From the NCBI RefSeq assembly GCF_900156095.1, contig NZ_FTMJ01000008.1:124001-188000 (forward strand): DNA of 64,000 bases, read 5' to 3'. This document shows positions 32,820 to 41,943 of this stretch, piece after piece. Position numbers and translations under genes: made by a program. A model generated the notes under the pieces. The model had not been told where the DNA came from, made no database searches, and saw nothing but the letters and a program-made list of their open reading frames with translations. The DNA comes from Aeromonas sp. RU39B. Lineage in GTDB: Bacteria; Pseudomonadota; Gammaproteobacteria; Enterobacterales; Aeromonadaceae. The first letter of the stretch is position 1. Each line of letters opens with the position of its first letter.

Positions 32820-34271
32820 GTGAACATTCTCGGTTATTTGCAAAAGATCGGCCGTGCGCTGATGCTACCGGTAGCGACACTGCCGGCTGCTGCAATTCTG
32901 ATGGGGGTAGGGTACTGGATTGACCCGACTGGCTGGGGTGGGGAGAGCGCACTGGCTGCGTTCCTGATCAAGGCCGGATCTGCCATTATCGATAACATGT
33001 CTGTGCTGTTTGCTCTCGGCGTAGCCTATGGCTTGTCCAAGGATAAAGACGGTGCCGCTGCGCTGGCCGGTCTGGTTGGCTTCTTGGTGGTCACCACACT
33101 ACTGAGTCCGGCTGCCGTAGCCCTGATCCAGCATATCCCGGCCGAGCAGGTTTCGCCGGCATTTAACAAGATCAACAACCAGTTCATCGGTATCCTGTGC
33201 GGTATCATTGCGTCGGTGATCTACAACCGCTACAGCAGTGTCGAGCTGCCCAAGGCGCTGGCATTCTTCTCTGGTCGTCGTCTGGTACCGATCGTGACAT
33301 CTGTGGTCATGATCGTCGTCTCCTTTATCCTGATGTACGTCTGGCCGGTGCTGTTTGGTGCCCTCATCTCCTTTGGTGAGTCGATCATCAGTCTGGGGCC
33401 GATTGGCGCGGGTATCTTCGGTTTCATCAACCGTCTGCTGATCCCGGTGGGTCTGCACCACGCCTTCTACCCGGTATTCTGGTTTGACGTGGCCGGTATC
33501 AACGACATCCCGAACTTCCTCGGCGGCGCCAAGTCGCTGGCTGAAGGCAAGGCGGTACTCGGTGTCACCGGTATGTATCAAGCTGGCTTCTTCCCAATCA
33601 TGATGTTTGGTCTGCCGGGCGCAGCACTGGCTATGTACCATGCCGCCAAGCCGGAGAATCGTGACAAGGTTGCAGCCATCATGCTGGCTGCTGCACTGTC
33701 CTCCATCTTCACCGGTATCACCGAGCCGATTGAATTCTCCTTCATGTTCGTGGCTCCGCTGCTCTATCTGCTGCACGCCATCCTGACCGGTATTTCCCTG
33801 TTCATCGCTGCCAGCATGCACTGGATGGCCGGTTTCGGTTTCAGTGCTGGTCTGGTGGACATGGTGCTCTCCAGCCGTAACCCGCTGGCGACCCATTGGT
33901 ACATGCTGCTGGTGCAAGGTGTGGTCTTCTTCGTGATTTACTACGTGGTGTTCCGTGCCGTTATCGCCAAGTTCAACCTCAAGACCCCGGGTCGTGAAGA
34001 TGAAGAGGTGGCGGTCAAGGTGGAAGCCGGTAACAAAACCGAGTTGGCCAAGCAGTATCTGGAGGTGCTGGGTGGTCACGACAACCTGGTCTCTATCGAT
34101 GCCTGCATCACCCGTCTGCGTCTGACCATGAAGGATCGCTCCCTGGTCGATGAGCGCAAGCTCAAGGCGCTGGGCGCGGCCGGTGTGGTCAAGCTTGGTG
34201 AACAAAACCTGCAGGTCATTCTTGGCCCGCTGGCCGAGATCATCGCGACCGAAATGAAGGCGCTGCGTTAA
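32820..34271 (+). CDS. nagE: PTS N-acetylglucosamine-specific EIICB component
   Basis: NagE imports GlcNAc through the inner membrane with phosphorylation. The GTG start at 32820 has AGGAAAGGAGAGGG upstream. The 483-residue protein has an EIIC membrane domain (about 1-375; LMLPVATLPAAAILMG, the conserved FTGITEPIEFSFMF glutamate block) and an EIIB domain at the C-terminus with the phosphorylated cysteine in SIDACITRLRLTM. There is no EIIA domain, which the 648-residue E. coli NagE carries, so a glucose-type EIIA (Crr) encoded elsewhere must supply phosphate. Confidence 0.95.
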   Translation: MNILGYLQKIGRALMLPVATLPAAAILMGVGYWIDPTGWGGESALAAFLIKAGSAIIDNMSVLFALGVAYGLSKDKDGAAALAGLVGFLVVTTLLSPAAVALIQHIPAEQVSPAFNKINNQFIGILCGIIASVIYNRYSSVELPKALAFFSGRRLVPIVTSVVMIVVSFILMYVWPVLFGALISFGESIISLGPIGAGIFGFINRLLIPVGLHHAFYPVFWFDVAGINDIPNFLGGAKSLAEGKAVLGVTGMYQAGFFPIMMFGLPGAALAMYHAAKPENRDKVAAIMLAAALSSIFTGITEPIEFSFMFVAPLLYLLHAILTGISLFIAASMHWMAGFGFSAGLVDMVLSSRNPLATHWYMLLVQGVVFFVIYYVVFRAVIAKFNLKTPGREDEEVAVKVEAGNKTELAKQYLEVLGGHDNLVSIDACITRLRLTMKDRSLVDERKLKALGAAGVVKLGEQNLQVILGPLAEIIATEMKALR

Positions 34272-34280
34272 TCGCGCCAT

Positions 34281-34309
34281 GTCAGGCTGGCGTTATGCGC
34301 CAGCCTGAC
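34281..34309 (+). terminator. Terminator of nagE
   Basis: Perfect 12-base arms GTCAGGCTGGCG / CGCCAGCCTGAC with a 5-base loop, 9 bases after the nagE stop; the tail CTGTTTG is modest. Confidence 0.75.
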
Positions 34310-34432
34310 CTGTTTGACCGGCGCAGTGGGCGCGGTCTCCTTGCCCAAGGGTTTGCTGCGAAGCCCTTGGTCAAGGGAGCAAGTCGTGGTTCCCGAGACG
34401 TTGTGTGTGATTTGTGATTTCATCATTGTGTT

Positions 34433-34458
34433 GCCCCGCCTGAGTGCGGGGCTTTTTT
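34433..34458 (+). terminator. Second intrinsic terminator before glnS
   Basis: GCCCCGC / GCGGGGC followed directly by six T. It is stronger than the nagE hairpin, yet no gene ends just before it. Confidence 0.85.
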
Positions 34459-34595
34459 CTGCTGCTTATCACGCCGCAAGCGGCAAAATGCGGTTGAGCG
34501 CGAGGGCACAATGATGGATCATACTCGGCTTGACGTCGGGAGTGGAGCTGGTCGTCGGCCCCGCCCCGTGAGGTTCGACATTCTGAGGTGAGCTC

Positions 34596-36257
34596 ATGAC
34601 TCAGGCTAGTAGCCCAAGCAACTTTATCCGCCAAATCATTGACGAGGATCTGGCCAGCGGTAAGCACAGCAGTGTGCACACCCGTTTTCCCCCGGAGCCC
34701 AACGGCTATCTGCACATTGGCCATGCCAAGTCCATCTGCCTGAACTTCGGCATCGCTCGCGATTACCAGGGCCAGTGCAACTTGCGCTTTGACGACACCA
34801 ACCCGGTCAAAGAGGACATCGAGTACGTCGAGTCCATCAAGCGTGACGTGCAGTGGCTCGGCTTCCAATGGAGTGGCGAGGTGTGCTACTCCTCTGACTA
34901 TTTTGACCAGCTGCACGGTTATGCCATTGAGCTGATCCGTAAAGGGCTGGCCTACGTTGATGAGCTTTCAGCCGAGCAGATGCGCGAATATCGCGGCACC
35001 CTGACTGCGCCTGGCAAGAACAGCCCCTATCGCGAGCGCAGCGTCGAAGAGAACCTGGCGCTGTTTGACAAGATGAAAAACGGCGAATTTGCCGAAGGTG
35101 CTGCCTGCCTGCGTGCCAAGATTGATATGGCCTCGCCCTTCATGGTCATGCGTGATCCGGTGCTCTATCGCATCAAGTTTGCTCACCACCACCAGACCGG
35201 TGACAAGTGGTGCATCTACCCGATGTACGACTTCACCCACTGCATCTCCGATGCGCTGGAAGGGATCACCCACTCCATCTGTACACTGGAGTTCCAGGAC
35301 AACCGTCGCCTCTATGACTGGGTGCTGGATAACATCACCATCCCCTGCCACCCGCGTCAGTACGAGTTCTCCCGTCTGAACCTCGAATACACCGTCATGT
35401 CCAAGCGCAAGCTGAACCTGCTGGTGACCGAGAAGCACGTGGACGGTTGGGATGACCCGCGTATGCTGACCGTCTCCGGTCTGCGCCGCCGTGGTTACTC
35501 CGCAGCCTCCATTCGTGAGTTCTGCCAGCGCATCGGCGTGACCAAGCAGGACAACATCGTGGAGATGAGCATGCTCGAAGCCTGCATCCGTGACGATCTC
35601 AACGAGAACGCCCCGCGTGCCATGGCCGTGCTCAATCCGGTCAAGGTCGTGATCGAGAATCTGGATCATGATGAGACTCTGGTTGCCCCCAATCATCCGA
35701 ACAAGCCGGAGATGGGCACCCGTGAGCTGCACTTTGGCCGCGAGATCTTTATTGATCAGGCTGATTTTCGTGAAGAGGCCAACAAGCAGTTCAAGCGTCT
35801 GGTGCTCGGTAAGGAAGTGCGCCTGCGTAACGCCTATGTGATCAAGGCCGAGCGCATCGAGAAAGATGCCGAGGGCAACGTCACCTGCATCTACTGCAGC
35901 TATGACGCCGATACCCTGGGTAAAGATCCGGCCGACGGGCGCAAGGTCAAGGGCGTGATCCACTGGGTTTCTGCCGCTACCTCTCTGCCGGCGGAAATTC
36001 GCCTGTACGATCGTCTGTTCAAGGTGCCCAATCCCGGCGCTGAGGATGATTTCGAAGCCACCCTCAATCCGGACTCTCTGGTGATTGTATCGGGTGCCCG
36101 CGTGGAAGCATCGCTCAAGAGCGCAACCGCCGAGCAAGCTTACCAGTTTGAGCGTGAAGGTTATTTCTGCGCCGACAACAAGCTCTCGTCTGCCGAGCAT
36201 CTGGTGTTTAACCGCACCGTTGCCCTGCGTGACTCCTGGGGCAAGGTCGAAGCCTGA
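34596..36257 (+). CDS. glnS: Glutaminyl-tRNA synthetase
   Basis: GlnRS charges tRNA-Gln with glutamine. The 553-residue class I enzyme shows the HIGH-type motif in [20 protein letters not shown], the LRFDDTNP block, the KMSKS-type motif as [11 protein letters not shown], and the C-terminal beta-barrel anticodon-binding part ([19 protein letters not shown]). Size and motif order match the E. coli enzyme. The nagE-glnS-fur order is also conserved with enterobacteria in outline. It ends at a terminator shared with fur. Confidence 0.97.
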   Translation: MTQASSPSNFIRQIIDEDLASGKHSSVHTRFPPEPNGYLHIGHAKSICLNFGIARDYQGQCNLRFDDTNPVKEDIEYVESIKRDVQWLGFQWSGEVCYSSDYFDQLHGYAIELIRKGLAYVDELSAEQMREYRGTLTAPGKNSPYRERSVEENLALFDKMKNGEFAEGAACLRAKIDMASPFMVMRDPVLYRIKFAHHHQTGDKWCIYPMYDFTHCISDALEGITHSICTLEFQDNRRLYDWVLDNITIPCHPRQYEFSRLNLEYTVMSKRKLNLLVTEKHVDGWDDPRMLTVSGLRRRGYSAASIREFCQRIGVTKQDNIVEMSMLEACIRDDLNENAPRAMAVLNPVKVVIENLDHDETLVAPNHPNKPEMGTRELHFGREIFIDQADFREEANKQFKRLVLGKEVRLRNAYVIKAERIEKDAEGNVTCIYCSYDADTLGKDPADGRKVKGVIHWVSAATSLPAEIRLYDRLFKVPNPGAEDDFEATLNPDSLVIVSGARVEASLKSATAEQAYQFEREGYFCADNKLSSAEHLVFNRTVALRDSWGKVEA

Positions 36258-36297
36258 CATCAGCCGGCGGGGCAACCCGCCGTGCAGGCACAGCAAT

Positions 36298-36328
36298 AAA
36301 AAGGCCGGCAATCTTGCCGGCCTTTTTT
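36298..36328. terminator. Bidirectional terminator between glnS and fur
   Basis: AAAAAGGCCGGCAA / TTGCCGGCCTTTTT, an almost continuous 14-base stem with A/T ends giving U tracts in both directions. Confidence 0.88.
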
Positions 36329-36357
36329 ATCAAACGTTCGATCGGGAAATCGGGTTA

Positions 36358-36789
36358 TTAGTCGTCTGCGTGCTCACAGGTCCCTTCGGCGCAGTGGCCG
36401 TAGAGATAGAGGCTGTGGTTGGTCAGGCGAATGTTGTGTTTGCGAGCGATCTCGTGCTGACGCTGCTCGATGAGCTCGTCAGAGAACTCGATGACCTTGC
36501 CGCAATCGAGGCAGACCAGGTGATCGTGGTGCTCCTGACTCGCCAGCTCAAACACGGACTTGCCACCTTCAAAGTGGTGACGAGTGACAATGCCCGCATC
36601 ATCAAACTGGTTGAGAACACGATACACAGTGGCCAGACCGATCTCTTCACCTTGATCGATCAGACGCTTATAGAGATCTTCCGCGCTAGTATGGTGGCAA
36701 TCCGGCTGCTGCAGGATTTCCAGAATCTTGACTCGGGGCAGGGTCACTTTGAGACCAGCTTTTTTCAACGCTTGGTTATTGTCAGCCAT
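36358..36789 (-). CDS. fur: Ferric uptake regulator
   Basis: Fur represses iron-uptake genes when loaded with iron. The 143-residue protein has an N-terminal winged helix (ALKKAGLKVTLPRVKILEIL, HHTSAEDLYKRL, GLATVYRVLNQFDDAGIV) and a C-terminal metal-binding dimerisation part with EHHDHLVCLDCGKVIEF carrying the CxxC pair, plus a late cysteine pair (CAEGTCEH). It is convergent with glnS. The 234-base gap upstream, shared with the divergent DUF4442 gene, should hold its promoter; I did not identify a clear Fur box there. Confidence 0.97.
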   Translation of the reverse strand: MADNNQALKKAGLKVTLPRVKILEILQQPDCHHTSAEDLYKRLIDQGEEIGLATVYRVLNQFDDAGIVTRHHFEGGKSVFELASQEHHDHLVCLDCGKVIEFSDELIEQRQHEIARKHNIRLTNHSLYLYGHCAEGTCEHADD

Positions 36790-36964
36790 AGTATGAGCTA
36801 TTCGTATTCTCTTTGATTTAGGACATTCTGATTGACTGCCAAGCGAATGGCAACCTCGAACTTGCTATCGACCCTCATTATAGGGCGGGCAACGAAACAA
36901 ATTAAACCCGCTAATTCAAAGGTTTTTCTCCAAAGTGTGACTGCCATGCGGTTCATCTGGGAAC

Positions 36965-36978
36965 TTGATCTACATCAA
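36965..36978 (+). promoter_or_regulatory. Perfect FNR-type box upstream of the DUF4442 gene
   Basis: TTGATCTACATCAA matches TTGAT-N4-ATCAA without mismatch. Its centre at 36971.5 would place a class II start (-41.5) near 37013, and a TATCT-like -10 lies near 37002. The DUF4442 gene begins at 37024. CRP or another relative could bind instead. Confidence 0.6.
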
Positions 36979-37023
36979 GGTGTTGATATGATGTAAAAAA
37001 CATATCTGGTCGGATGAGAAGGC

Positions 37024-37491
37024 ATGGAGTGGTTTTTTAAACGGGCAAGCAGGATACGTATGGCGCTTAACTGGTGGCCGCCATTTCGTGGCGCCGGTAT
37101 TCGCATCGATACCTTGAGCGAGGACTTTCGTTATTGCAAAGTGGTGCTGACATCACGCTGGGGCACGCTGAACGCCAATCGTACCCAGTTTGGCGGCAGC
37201 ATGTTTGCAATGACCGATCCCATCTACCCCCTGATGCTGATGGGGTACTTCAAGAATCACTATTACGTGTGGGATAAATCTGGCGACATCGATTACATCA
37301 AGCCGGGCAAAGGGCCGCTGGTGGCCGAGTTTCACTTAACCGACAGCAAACTGGCTGAAATCGAGGCGGCAACCGGGGAGGGGGAGAAGCACTTTCCTGA
37401 ATTCACCGTGGCCATCTTGGATGGCAAGGGTGAGGTGGTGGCTAATGTGCGGCGCACCCTGTATGTCAGAAAACGTCGTGAACACCGCTAA
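37024..37491 (+). CDS. DUF4442 hotdog-fold protein (possible thioesterase)
   Basis: This 155-residue protein matches DUF4442, a PaaI-like hotdog family often annotated as putative acyl-CoA thioesterase. Seen: NWWPPFRGAGIRIDTLSEDF and the core NRTQFGGSMFAMTDPIYPLML. The start is uncertain: ATG 37024 has AGAAGG placed very close, with GGATGAG a little further up; ATG 37060 is an alternative that begins at the family block. Function is unproven. A perfect FNR-type site upstream suggests anaerobic regulation. A hairpin with T tail follows. Confidence 0.7.
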   Translation: MEWFFKRASRIRMALNWWPPFRGAGIRIDTLSEDFRYCKVVLTSRWGTLNANRTQFGGSMFAMTDPIYPLMLMGYFKNHYYVWDKSGDIDYIKPGKGPLVAEFHLTDSKLAEIEAATGEGEKHFPEFTVAILDGKGEVVANVRRTLYVRKRREHR

Positions 37492-37528
37492 CTGGCAAAT
37501 ATGGCGGTAATAGCAATGACCCAAAAGT

Positions 37529-37560
37529 AAGGGAGGCACAGCGGCCTCCCTTCTCATTTT
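37529..37560 (+). terminator. Terminator after the DUF4442 gene
   Basis: AAGGGAGGC / GCCTCCCTT with a 6-base loop, followed by CTCATTTTT. rimO ends at 37577 on the opposite strand and may use it in reverse. Confidence 0.75.
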
Positions 37561-37576
37561 TATGCGGTCAGCTTAA

Positions 37577-38905
37577 TCAGATCAGGCTGGCCCACAGATC
37601 GTATTCGTCGGCGTGCTCTACCTTGACGCGAACCATATCGCCCGCCTTGAGGTTGGTGGCGCCATTGAGATAGACCAGACCGTCGATCTCAGGGGCATCG
37701 GCCATGGAGCGGCCCGTGGCGCCCTCTTCATCCACGTCATCGATAATGACGGTGATCTCTTGGCCCACTTTGCGCGCCAGCTTGCGGATGGATACTTGCT
37801 GCTGCAACTCCATAAAGCGCTGGAAGCGCTCTTCCTTGACCTCTTCTGCGACCGGGTCCGGCAGTTCGTTGGCCTGGGCACCGTCGACCGGGCTGTATTT
37901 GAAGCAACCAACCCGATCCAGCTCTGCCTTATCGATAAAATCGAGCAGCATCTGGAAGTCTTCTTCGGTCTCACCGGGGAAACCGACGATAAAGGTAGAG
38001 CGCAAAGTGATCTCGGGGCAGATCTCACGCCACTTGTGGATACGTTCCAGGGTGCGCTCAACGCTGCCCGGACGCTTCATCAGCTTGAGAATGCGCGGGC
38101 TGGCATGCTGCAACGGGATGTCGAGATAGGGGAGGATCTTGCCATCACGCATCAGCGGGATGACGTCATCCACGTGCGGATAGGGGTAGACGTAGTGCAG
38201 ACGCACCCACATTCCGAGCTTGGAGAGCTCTTCACACAGCGCCTGCATGCTGGTCTTGACCGGCATACCGTCGTAAAAACCGGTGCGATGCTTCACATCG
38301 ACGCCATACGCCGAGGTGTCTTGGGAAATAACCAGGATCTCTTTGACGCCGGCTTCCTTGAGACGCTTGGCTTCGGCCAGGACTTCCCCGATGGGGCGGC
38401 TCACCAGATCGCCACGCATTGACGGAATGATGCAGAAGGTGCAGCGATGGTTGCAGCCTTCCGAGATCTTCAGATAGGCATAGTGGCGCGGGGTGAGCTT
38501 GACGCCTTGGGCCGGGACCAGACTGGTAAAGGGATTGTGGGTCGGCTGGGGCACGTATTTGTGCACATGGCCGAGCACCTCTTCATAGGCATGAGGTCCG
38601 GTGATCTCCAGCACCTTGGGGTGAATTTCCCGGATCTGGTTTTCCTTGGCACCCAGGCAGCCGGTGACGATCACCTTGCCGTTTTCGGCCAGGGCTTCAC
38701 CGATGGCTTCCAGCGATTCCTGGACGGCGCTGTCGATAAAACCGCAGGTGTTAACCACCACCAGTTCTGCGTCGTCATAGCTCGGAACCACGTCATACCC
38801 TTCGGTGCGCAGCTGGGTCAGGATACGTTCGGAATCAACCAGGTTTTTCGGGCAACCAAGGGAAACAAAGCCGACTTTCGGCGGCTGGGTTGTATTGCTG
38901 CTCAT
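37577..38905 (-). CDS. rimO: Ribosomal protein S12 methylthiotransferase
   Basis: RimO is a radical SAM enzyme that adds a methylthio group to an aspartate of ribosomal protein S12. The 442-residue protein has the N-terminal UPF0004/MTTase domain with three cluster cysteines (C18 in [13 protein letters not shown]54 in [10 protein letters not shown]83 in VTGCLGA). The radical SAM CxxxCxxC motif follows at C151, C155 and C158 ([10 protein letters not shown]) and a C-terminal TRAM domain ends the protein. The [12 protein letters not shown] opening and [13 protein letters not shown] are diagnostic for RimO over MiaB. It stands alone on the minus strand. Confidence 0.96.
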   Translation of the reverse strand: MSSNTTQPPKVGFVSLGCPKNLVDSERILTQLRTEGYDVVPSYDDAELVVVNTCGFIDSAVQESLEAIGEALAENGKVIVTGCLGAKENQIREIHPKVLEITGPHAYEEVLGHVHKYVPQPTHNPFTSLVPAQGVKLTPRHYAYLKISEGCNHRCTFCIIPSMRGDLVSRPIGEVLAEAKRLKEAGVKEILVISQDTSAYGVDVKHRTGFYDGMPVKTSMQALCEELSKLGMWVRLHYVYPYPHVDDVIPLMRDGKILPYLDIPLQHASPRILKLMKRPGSVERTLERIHKWREICPEITLRSTFIVGFPGETEEDFQMLLDFIDKAELDRVGCFKYSPVDGAQANELPDPVAEEVKEERFQRFMELQQQVSIRKLARKVGQEITVIIDDVDEEGATGRSMADAPEIDGLVYLNGATNLKAGDMVRVKVEHADEYDLWASLI

Positions 38906-39065
38906 TCACTCATGCTCACAAAGCTCTAAAGGCGCGCGATTTTACCAGCATGATTGCCACAAACAAAGGCCAAAATTCATACAGAGCGACCGGCTGCCGT
39001 GCAAGGGAACAATTTATCGGCAGAGTGCCACTATCTTACGCATTTTCTGGTACTTCCCTGCGGGC

Positions 39066-39665
39066 TCAATCGGCCAGTGAGCGCAGAAATTCGGCGGCGC
39101 TGGCGGCCCCTTGCGCCGTCACGGTGTGGTCGCTCTCTGGCTCAAACAGGCTCTGTACCCGGGCACCGGCTGCTTGCAACCGTTCGGCCGCATAGTGGCT
39201 CTCCTGCCAGGGCATCACGGCATCGCGCTGACCGTGCACTAGCAGCAACGGGGTGCCACTTCGCACGCTCAGTGGTTCGGGCGATGCCAGCCGGCCGGAA
39301 AAAGCGATCACCGCATGCAGCGCCAAGCGTCCGCTGGCCAGCAGATCGAGCGCCATGATGGCGCCTTGGGAAAATCCGGCCACGATCAGGCGATCAATAT
39401 CCGGGCGAAAGCCGCGCGCGGCCAACTCAGCGCGGATCACCGCATCGAGCGCCTCGCGGGCCGCGGCGACGCGCTGTGGCCGATTCTCTGCAGTGACACC
39501 GGCGATGCTAAACCATTGGTGACCGCCGCCAGCAAAGGGAAACGGGGCATCGGGCGTTATCACCGACAAGCCGGGCAACACGGCGCGCCAGTGCTCGCCA
39601 ATCGGTTGCATATGGCTGCCTTGGCTGCCGACGCCGTGTAGTAAAATGGCAAAAGAGTTTGGCAT
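39066..39665 (-). CDS. Alpha/beta-hydrolase esterase, YpfH-like
   Basis: The ATG at 39665 follows GAGGAATTC and gives 199 residues; an in-frame start at 39719 is unsupported. It is a small carboxylesterase/phospholipase-type alpha/beta hydrolase. Seen: LLHGVGSQG oxyanion region, the nucleophile serine in VAGFSQGAIM, the catalytic aspartate in VHGQRDAVMP and histidine in ESDHTVT. It resembles E. coli YpfH, an esterase of unknown physiological role. It lies between rimO and the flagellar cluster on the minus strand, with no functional link visible. Confidence 0.8.
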   Translation of the reverse strand: MPNSFAILLHGVGSQGSHMQPIGEHWRAVLPGLSVITPDAPFPFAGGGHQWFSIAGVTAENRPQRVAAAREALDAVIRAELAARGFRPDIDRLIVAGFSQGAIMALDLLASGRLALHAVIAFSGRLASPEPLSVRSGTPLLLVHGQRDAVMPWQESHYAAERLQAAGARVQSLFEPESDHTVTAQGAASAAEFLRSLAD

Positions 39666-39854
39666 GAATTCCTCGTTATCCGGCTCATGGTCGCCACGGG
39701 ATAGGTGTGGCCTGGTCACGACAGGGTAGAGGCTTGAACCTGCGATTGTTAGCCAGCGCTTCTGCTGCTCTTTTTCAAATTAATTGATGGAGTTAGCTCA
39801 GAAAACCGGCAGTTGGTTGGCGGTGTTGGAGCAAAATAGGGCATTGGCCATTTC

Positions 39855-39870
39855 TGGCACTCTGATTGCA
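39855..39870 (+). promoter_or_regulatory. Sigma-54 promoter of fliE
   Basis: TGGCAC-TCTGA-TTGCA matches the -24/-12 consensus (TGGCAC-N5-TTGCW) exactly, with GG and GC 12 bases apart. It lies 40 bases before fliE. In polar flagellar systems such promoters are driven by FlrA/FlrC-type activators. Confidence 0.88.
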
Positions 39871-39909
39871 TCTGGCTAGTCAGCGTCAATCAATTGTCTC
39901 GGGAGCAAC

Positions 39910-40227
39910 ATGGATATCAACGCCACCAACCTGCTGCAGGAGATGCAGTCTCTGAAGGTCGAGGCAGGGAACAGTCTGGTCTCCCAACCCAGCCAGAACG
40001 TCAACTCCAACTTCGGCAACATGCTGCGCCAGGCGCTTGACAACGTCAACGGGCTGCAGGAGCAGGCCAATGATCTGCGAACCCGCTTTGATATGGGTGA
40101 TCGCTCCATCGACCTCTCTGATGTGATGATCGCCGGGCAGAAGTCATCGATCGCGTTTGAAGCCACCGTGCAGGTGCGCAACAAGGTGGTCGAGGCTTAC
40201 AAGACCATCATGAATATGTCGGTGTAA
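39910..40227 (+). CDS. fliE: Flagellar hook-basal body complex protein FliE
   Basis: FliE is a small exported rod-proximal protein that joins the MS ring to the rod. The 105-residue product has the family ending in a conserved helix (DLSDVMIAGQKSSIAFEATVQVRNKVVEAYKTIMNM is one continuous match in style, here noted from residue 70 onward). It starts the fliEFGHIJ operon behind a consensus sigma-54 promoter. No cleavable signal peptide is expected, since it leaves through the flagellar export gate. Confidence 0.95.
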   Translation: MDINATNLLQEMQSLKVEAGNSLVSQPSQNVNSNFGNMLRQALDNVNGLQEQANDLRTRFDMGDRSIDLSDVMIAGQKSSIAFEATVQVRNKVVEAYKTIMNMSV

Positions 40228-40239
40228 GGAAACTAAACC

Positions 40240-41943
40240 GTGGCAAGCGAACAGAACGGCGACCTGTTGCTGCAAGATGGCGGCGCTGCTATCGACGAGA
40301 ACGAGCAAAAGAGCTCGGCCCTCGGTAGCATCCTCTCTAACAGCGACATCCTGCGCCAAATCACTCTGATCCTGGCGCTGGCCATCTGTCTGGCCATCGC
40401 CGTGTTTATTCTGCTATGGGGCAAGGAGCCGGATATGCGGCCCCTTGGCACCTTTCCTACCGAGCAACTGGTTAAAACCCTCGACTATCTGGATCAGCAG
40501 AAGATCCCCTATGAGGTCGAGGGCAAGTCGATCATGGTCAATGCCGAGAAGTATGCCGACATCCGTCTGCAACTGACTCGCGCCGGTCTGGTCAGCCAGA
40601 CCGATACCTCCGTGGCCGGCGAAGATATCCTGCTTAAAGACAACAGCTTTGGCGTCAGCCAGCGCATGGAGGGCGAGCGTCTCAAGCTGAGTCGCGAACG
40701 TCAGTTGGCCAGCGCCATCGAGCAGTTTCAGAGTGTTGCCAAGGCTCAGGTTCTGCTGGCTATCCCCAAAGATAACGTGTTTGCCCGCAATGAGCGCAAG
40801 CCCAGTGCCACCGTAGTGGTGACCCTCAAAGGCTCGGCGCTGGATCAGGGGACTGTAGACTCCATCGTGGACATGGTCGCCTCGGCCGTGCACGGCATGG
40901 AGCCAACCCGGGTGACGGTAACCGACCAAAACGGCCGCCTGCTTAATTCGGGCTCGCAAGATCCGGTCGCTGCCCAGACGCGCCGTGAATTTGCCATGCA
41001 GCAAAAGCAGGAGCTTGAGTACAAACAAAAAATTGACGCCATCTTGATCCCGGTGCTGGGGATGGACAACTACACCGCCGAAGTGGATCTGGCGCTCGAT
41101 TTCACCGAACAAGAGCAGACTCGCAAGAGCTACAACCCGGACTTGCCGGCGGTACGCTCTGAAATGACCATGGAAGAGAACAGCGCCAATGGCCAAAGCC
41201 AGGGCGTTCCCGGTGCGTTGACCAACCAACCGCCAACCAACTCAGCCATTCCGGAACAAGCCACCGCTGGCAACAGCAGCAGTGCCAACGGCCGCTCCCG
41301 TAAGGAAGCGACCCGTAATTACGAGCTCGATACCACGGTGAGCCACACCCGCCGTCAGATGGGCGGTATCCGCCGCATGACCGTGTCGGTCGCCGTCGAT
41401 TACAAGAGCAATGTGGCCGAAGAGGGCAAGGTCAATCGCGAGCCGCGCACTCAGGTTGAAATTGATACCCTGCGCCGCCTGCTCAGTGCCGGTCTGGGTT
41501 TTGACGTGACCCGCGGTGACACGCTGGAAGTGGTGACCATTCCGTTCAACCGTCCGGAACTCGACACGGTCGCCGAGCCGCCTATTTACGAACAGCCCTG
41601 GTTCTGGCGCGCCGTGCGCATTGCCGCTTCGGTGCTGATCATCATTGTCTTGATTGTCACCATAGTGCGGCCCATGCTCAAACGGCTGCTCTATCCGGAT
41701 GCCAAGCCCGAACATGAGCTGGATCTTGATAACCACACCGTTCTCGGTGGTGATGACGAGCTCAGCCTGCTGGCCGCTCAGGCCGAGTCGGAGCCGATAT
41801 TCGGATTGCGTGATGGACAGCTGAAACTGCCGGATCTGCATCGTGATGAGGACTTGCTCAAGGCGGTGCGTGCGCTGGTGGCCAATGAACCCGACCTGGC
41901 TGCTCAGGTCATCAAGGAGTGGGTAGCACAAGATGCCAGATAG
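40240..41943 (+). CDS. fliF: Flagellar MS-ring protein FliF
   Basis: FliF forms the MS ring in the inner membrane, the base on which rotor and export gate assemble. The gene uses a GTG start with AAGGA 10 bases upstream. The 567-residue protein has a first membrane span near residues 39-60 (LILALAICLAIAVFILLWG), a large periplasmic part with the YscJ/FliF ring domains (IPYEVEGKSIMVNAEKY, LSRERQLASAIEQFQSV), a second span near 462-483 (IAASVLIIIVLIVTIV) and a cytoplasmic tail that binds FliG. Its end overlaps fliG by 11 bases. Confidence 0.96.
   Translation: MASEQNGDLLLQDGGAAIDENEQKSSALGSILSNSDILRQITLILALAICLAIAVFILLWGKEPDMRPLGTFPTEQLVKTLDYLDQQKIPYEVEGKSIMVNAEKYADIRLQLTRAGLVSQTDTSVAGEDILLKDNSFGVSQRMEGERLKLSRERQLASAIEQFQSVAKAQVLLAIPKDNVFARNERKPSATVVVTLKGSALDQGTVDSIVDMVASAVHGMEPTRVTVTDQNGRLLNSGSQDPVAAQTRREFAMQQKQELEYKQKIDAILIPVLGMDNYTAEVDLALDFTEQEQTRKSYNPDLPAVRSEMTMEENSANGQSQGVPGALTNQPPTNSAIPEQATAGNSSSANGRSRKEATRNYELDTTVSHTRRQMGGIRRMTVSVAVDYKSNVAEEGKVNREPRTQVEIDTLRRLLSAGLGFDVTRGDTLEVVTIPFNRPELDTVAEPPIYEQPWFWRAVRIAASVLIIIVLIVTIVRPMLKRLLYPDAKPEHELDLDNHTVLGGDDELSLLAAQAESEPIFGLRDGQLKLPDLHRDEDLLKAVRALVANEPDLAAQVIKEWVAQDAR

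Larger units (their letters stand above)
34272..34595 (+). other. nagE-glnS intergenic region with stacked hairpins
   Basis: 324 bases without a credible ORF. It contains the nagE terminator, a CCAAGGG/CCCTTGG hairpin at 34345-34370 and a second strong terminator at 34433-34458. The glnS promoter should lie in the last 130 bases. A small RNA between the two terminators is possible. Confidence 0.5.

Noticed and set aside
33099..34280. A 393-codon open frame antisense to nagE
   Set aside because: His/Asp/Glu/Gln-rich shadow product without a ribosome site.
34968..36311. A 447-codon open frame antisense to glnS
   Set aside because: A shadow of a highly conserved tRNA synthetase gene; there is no start signal and the product resembles no family.
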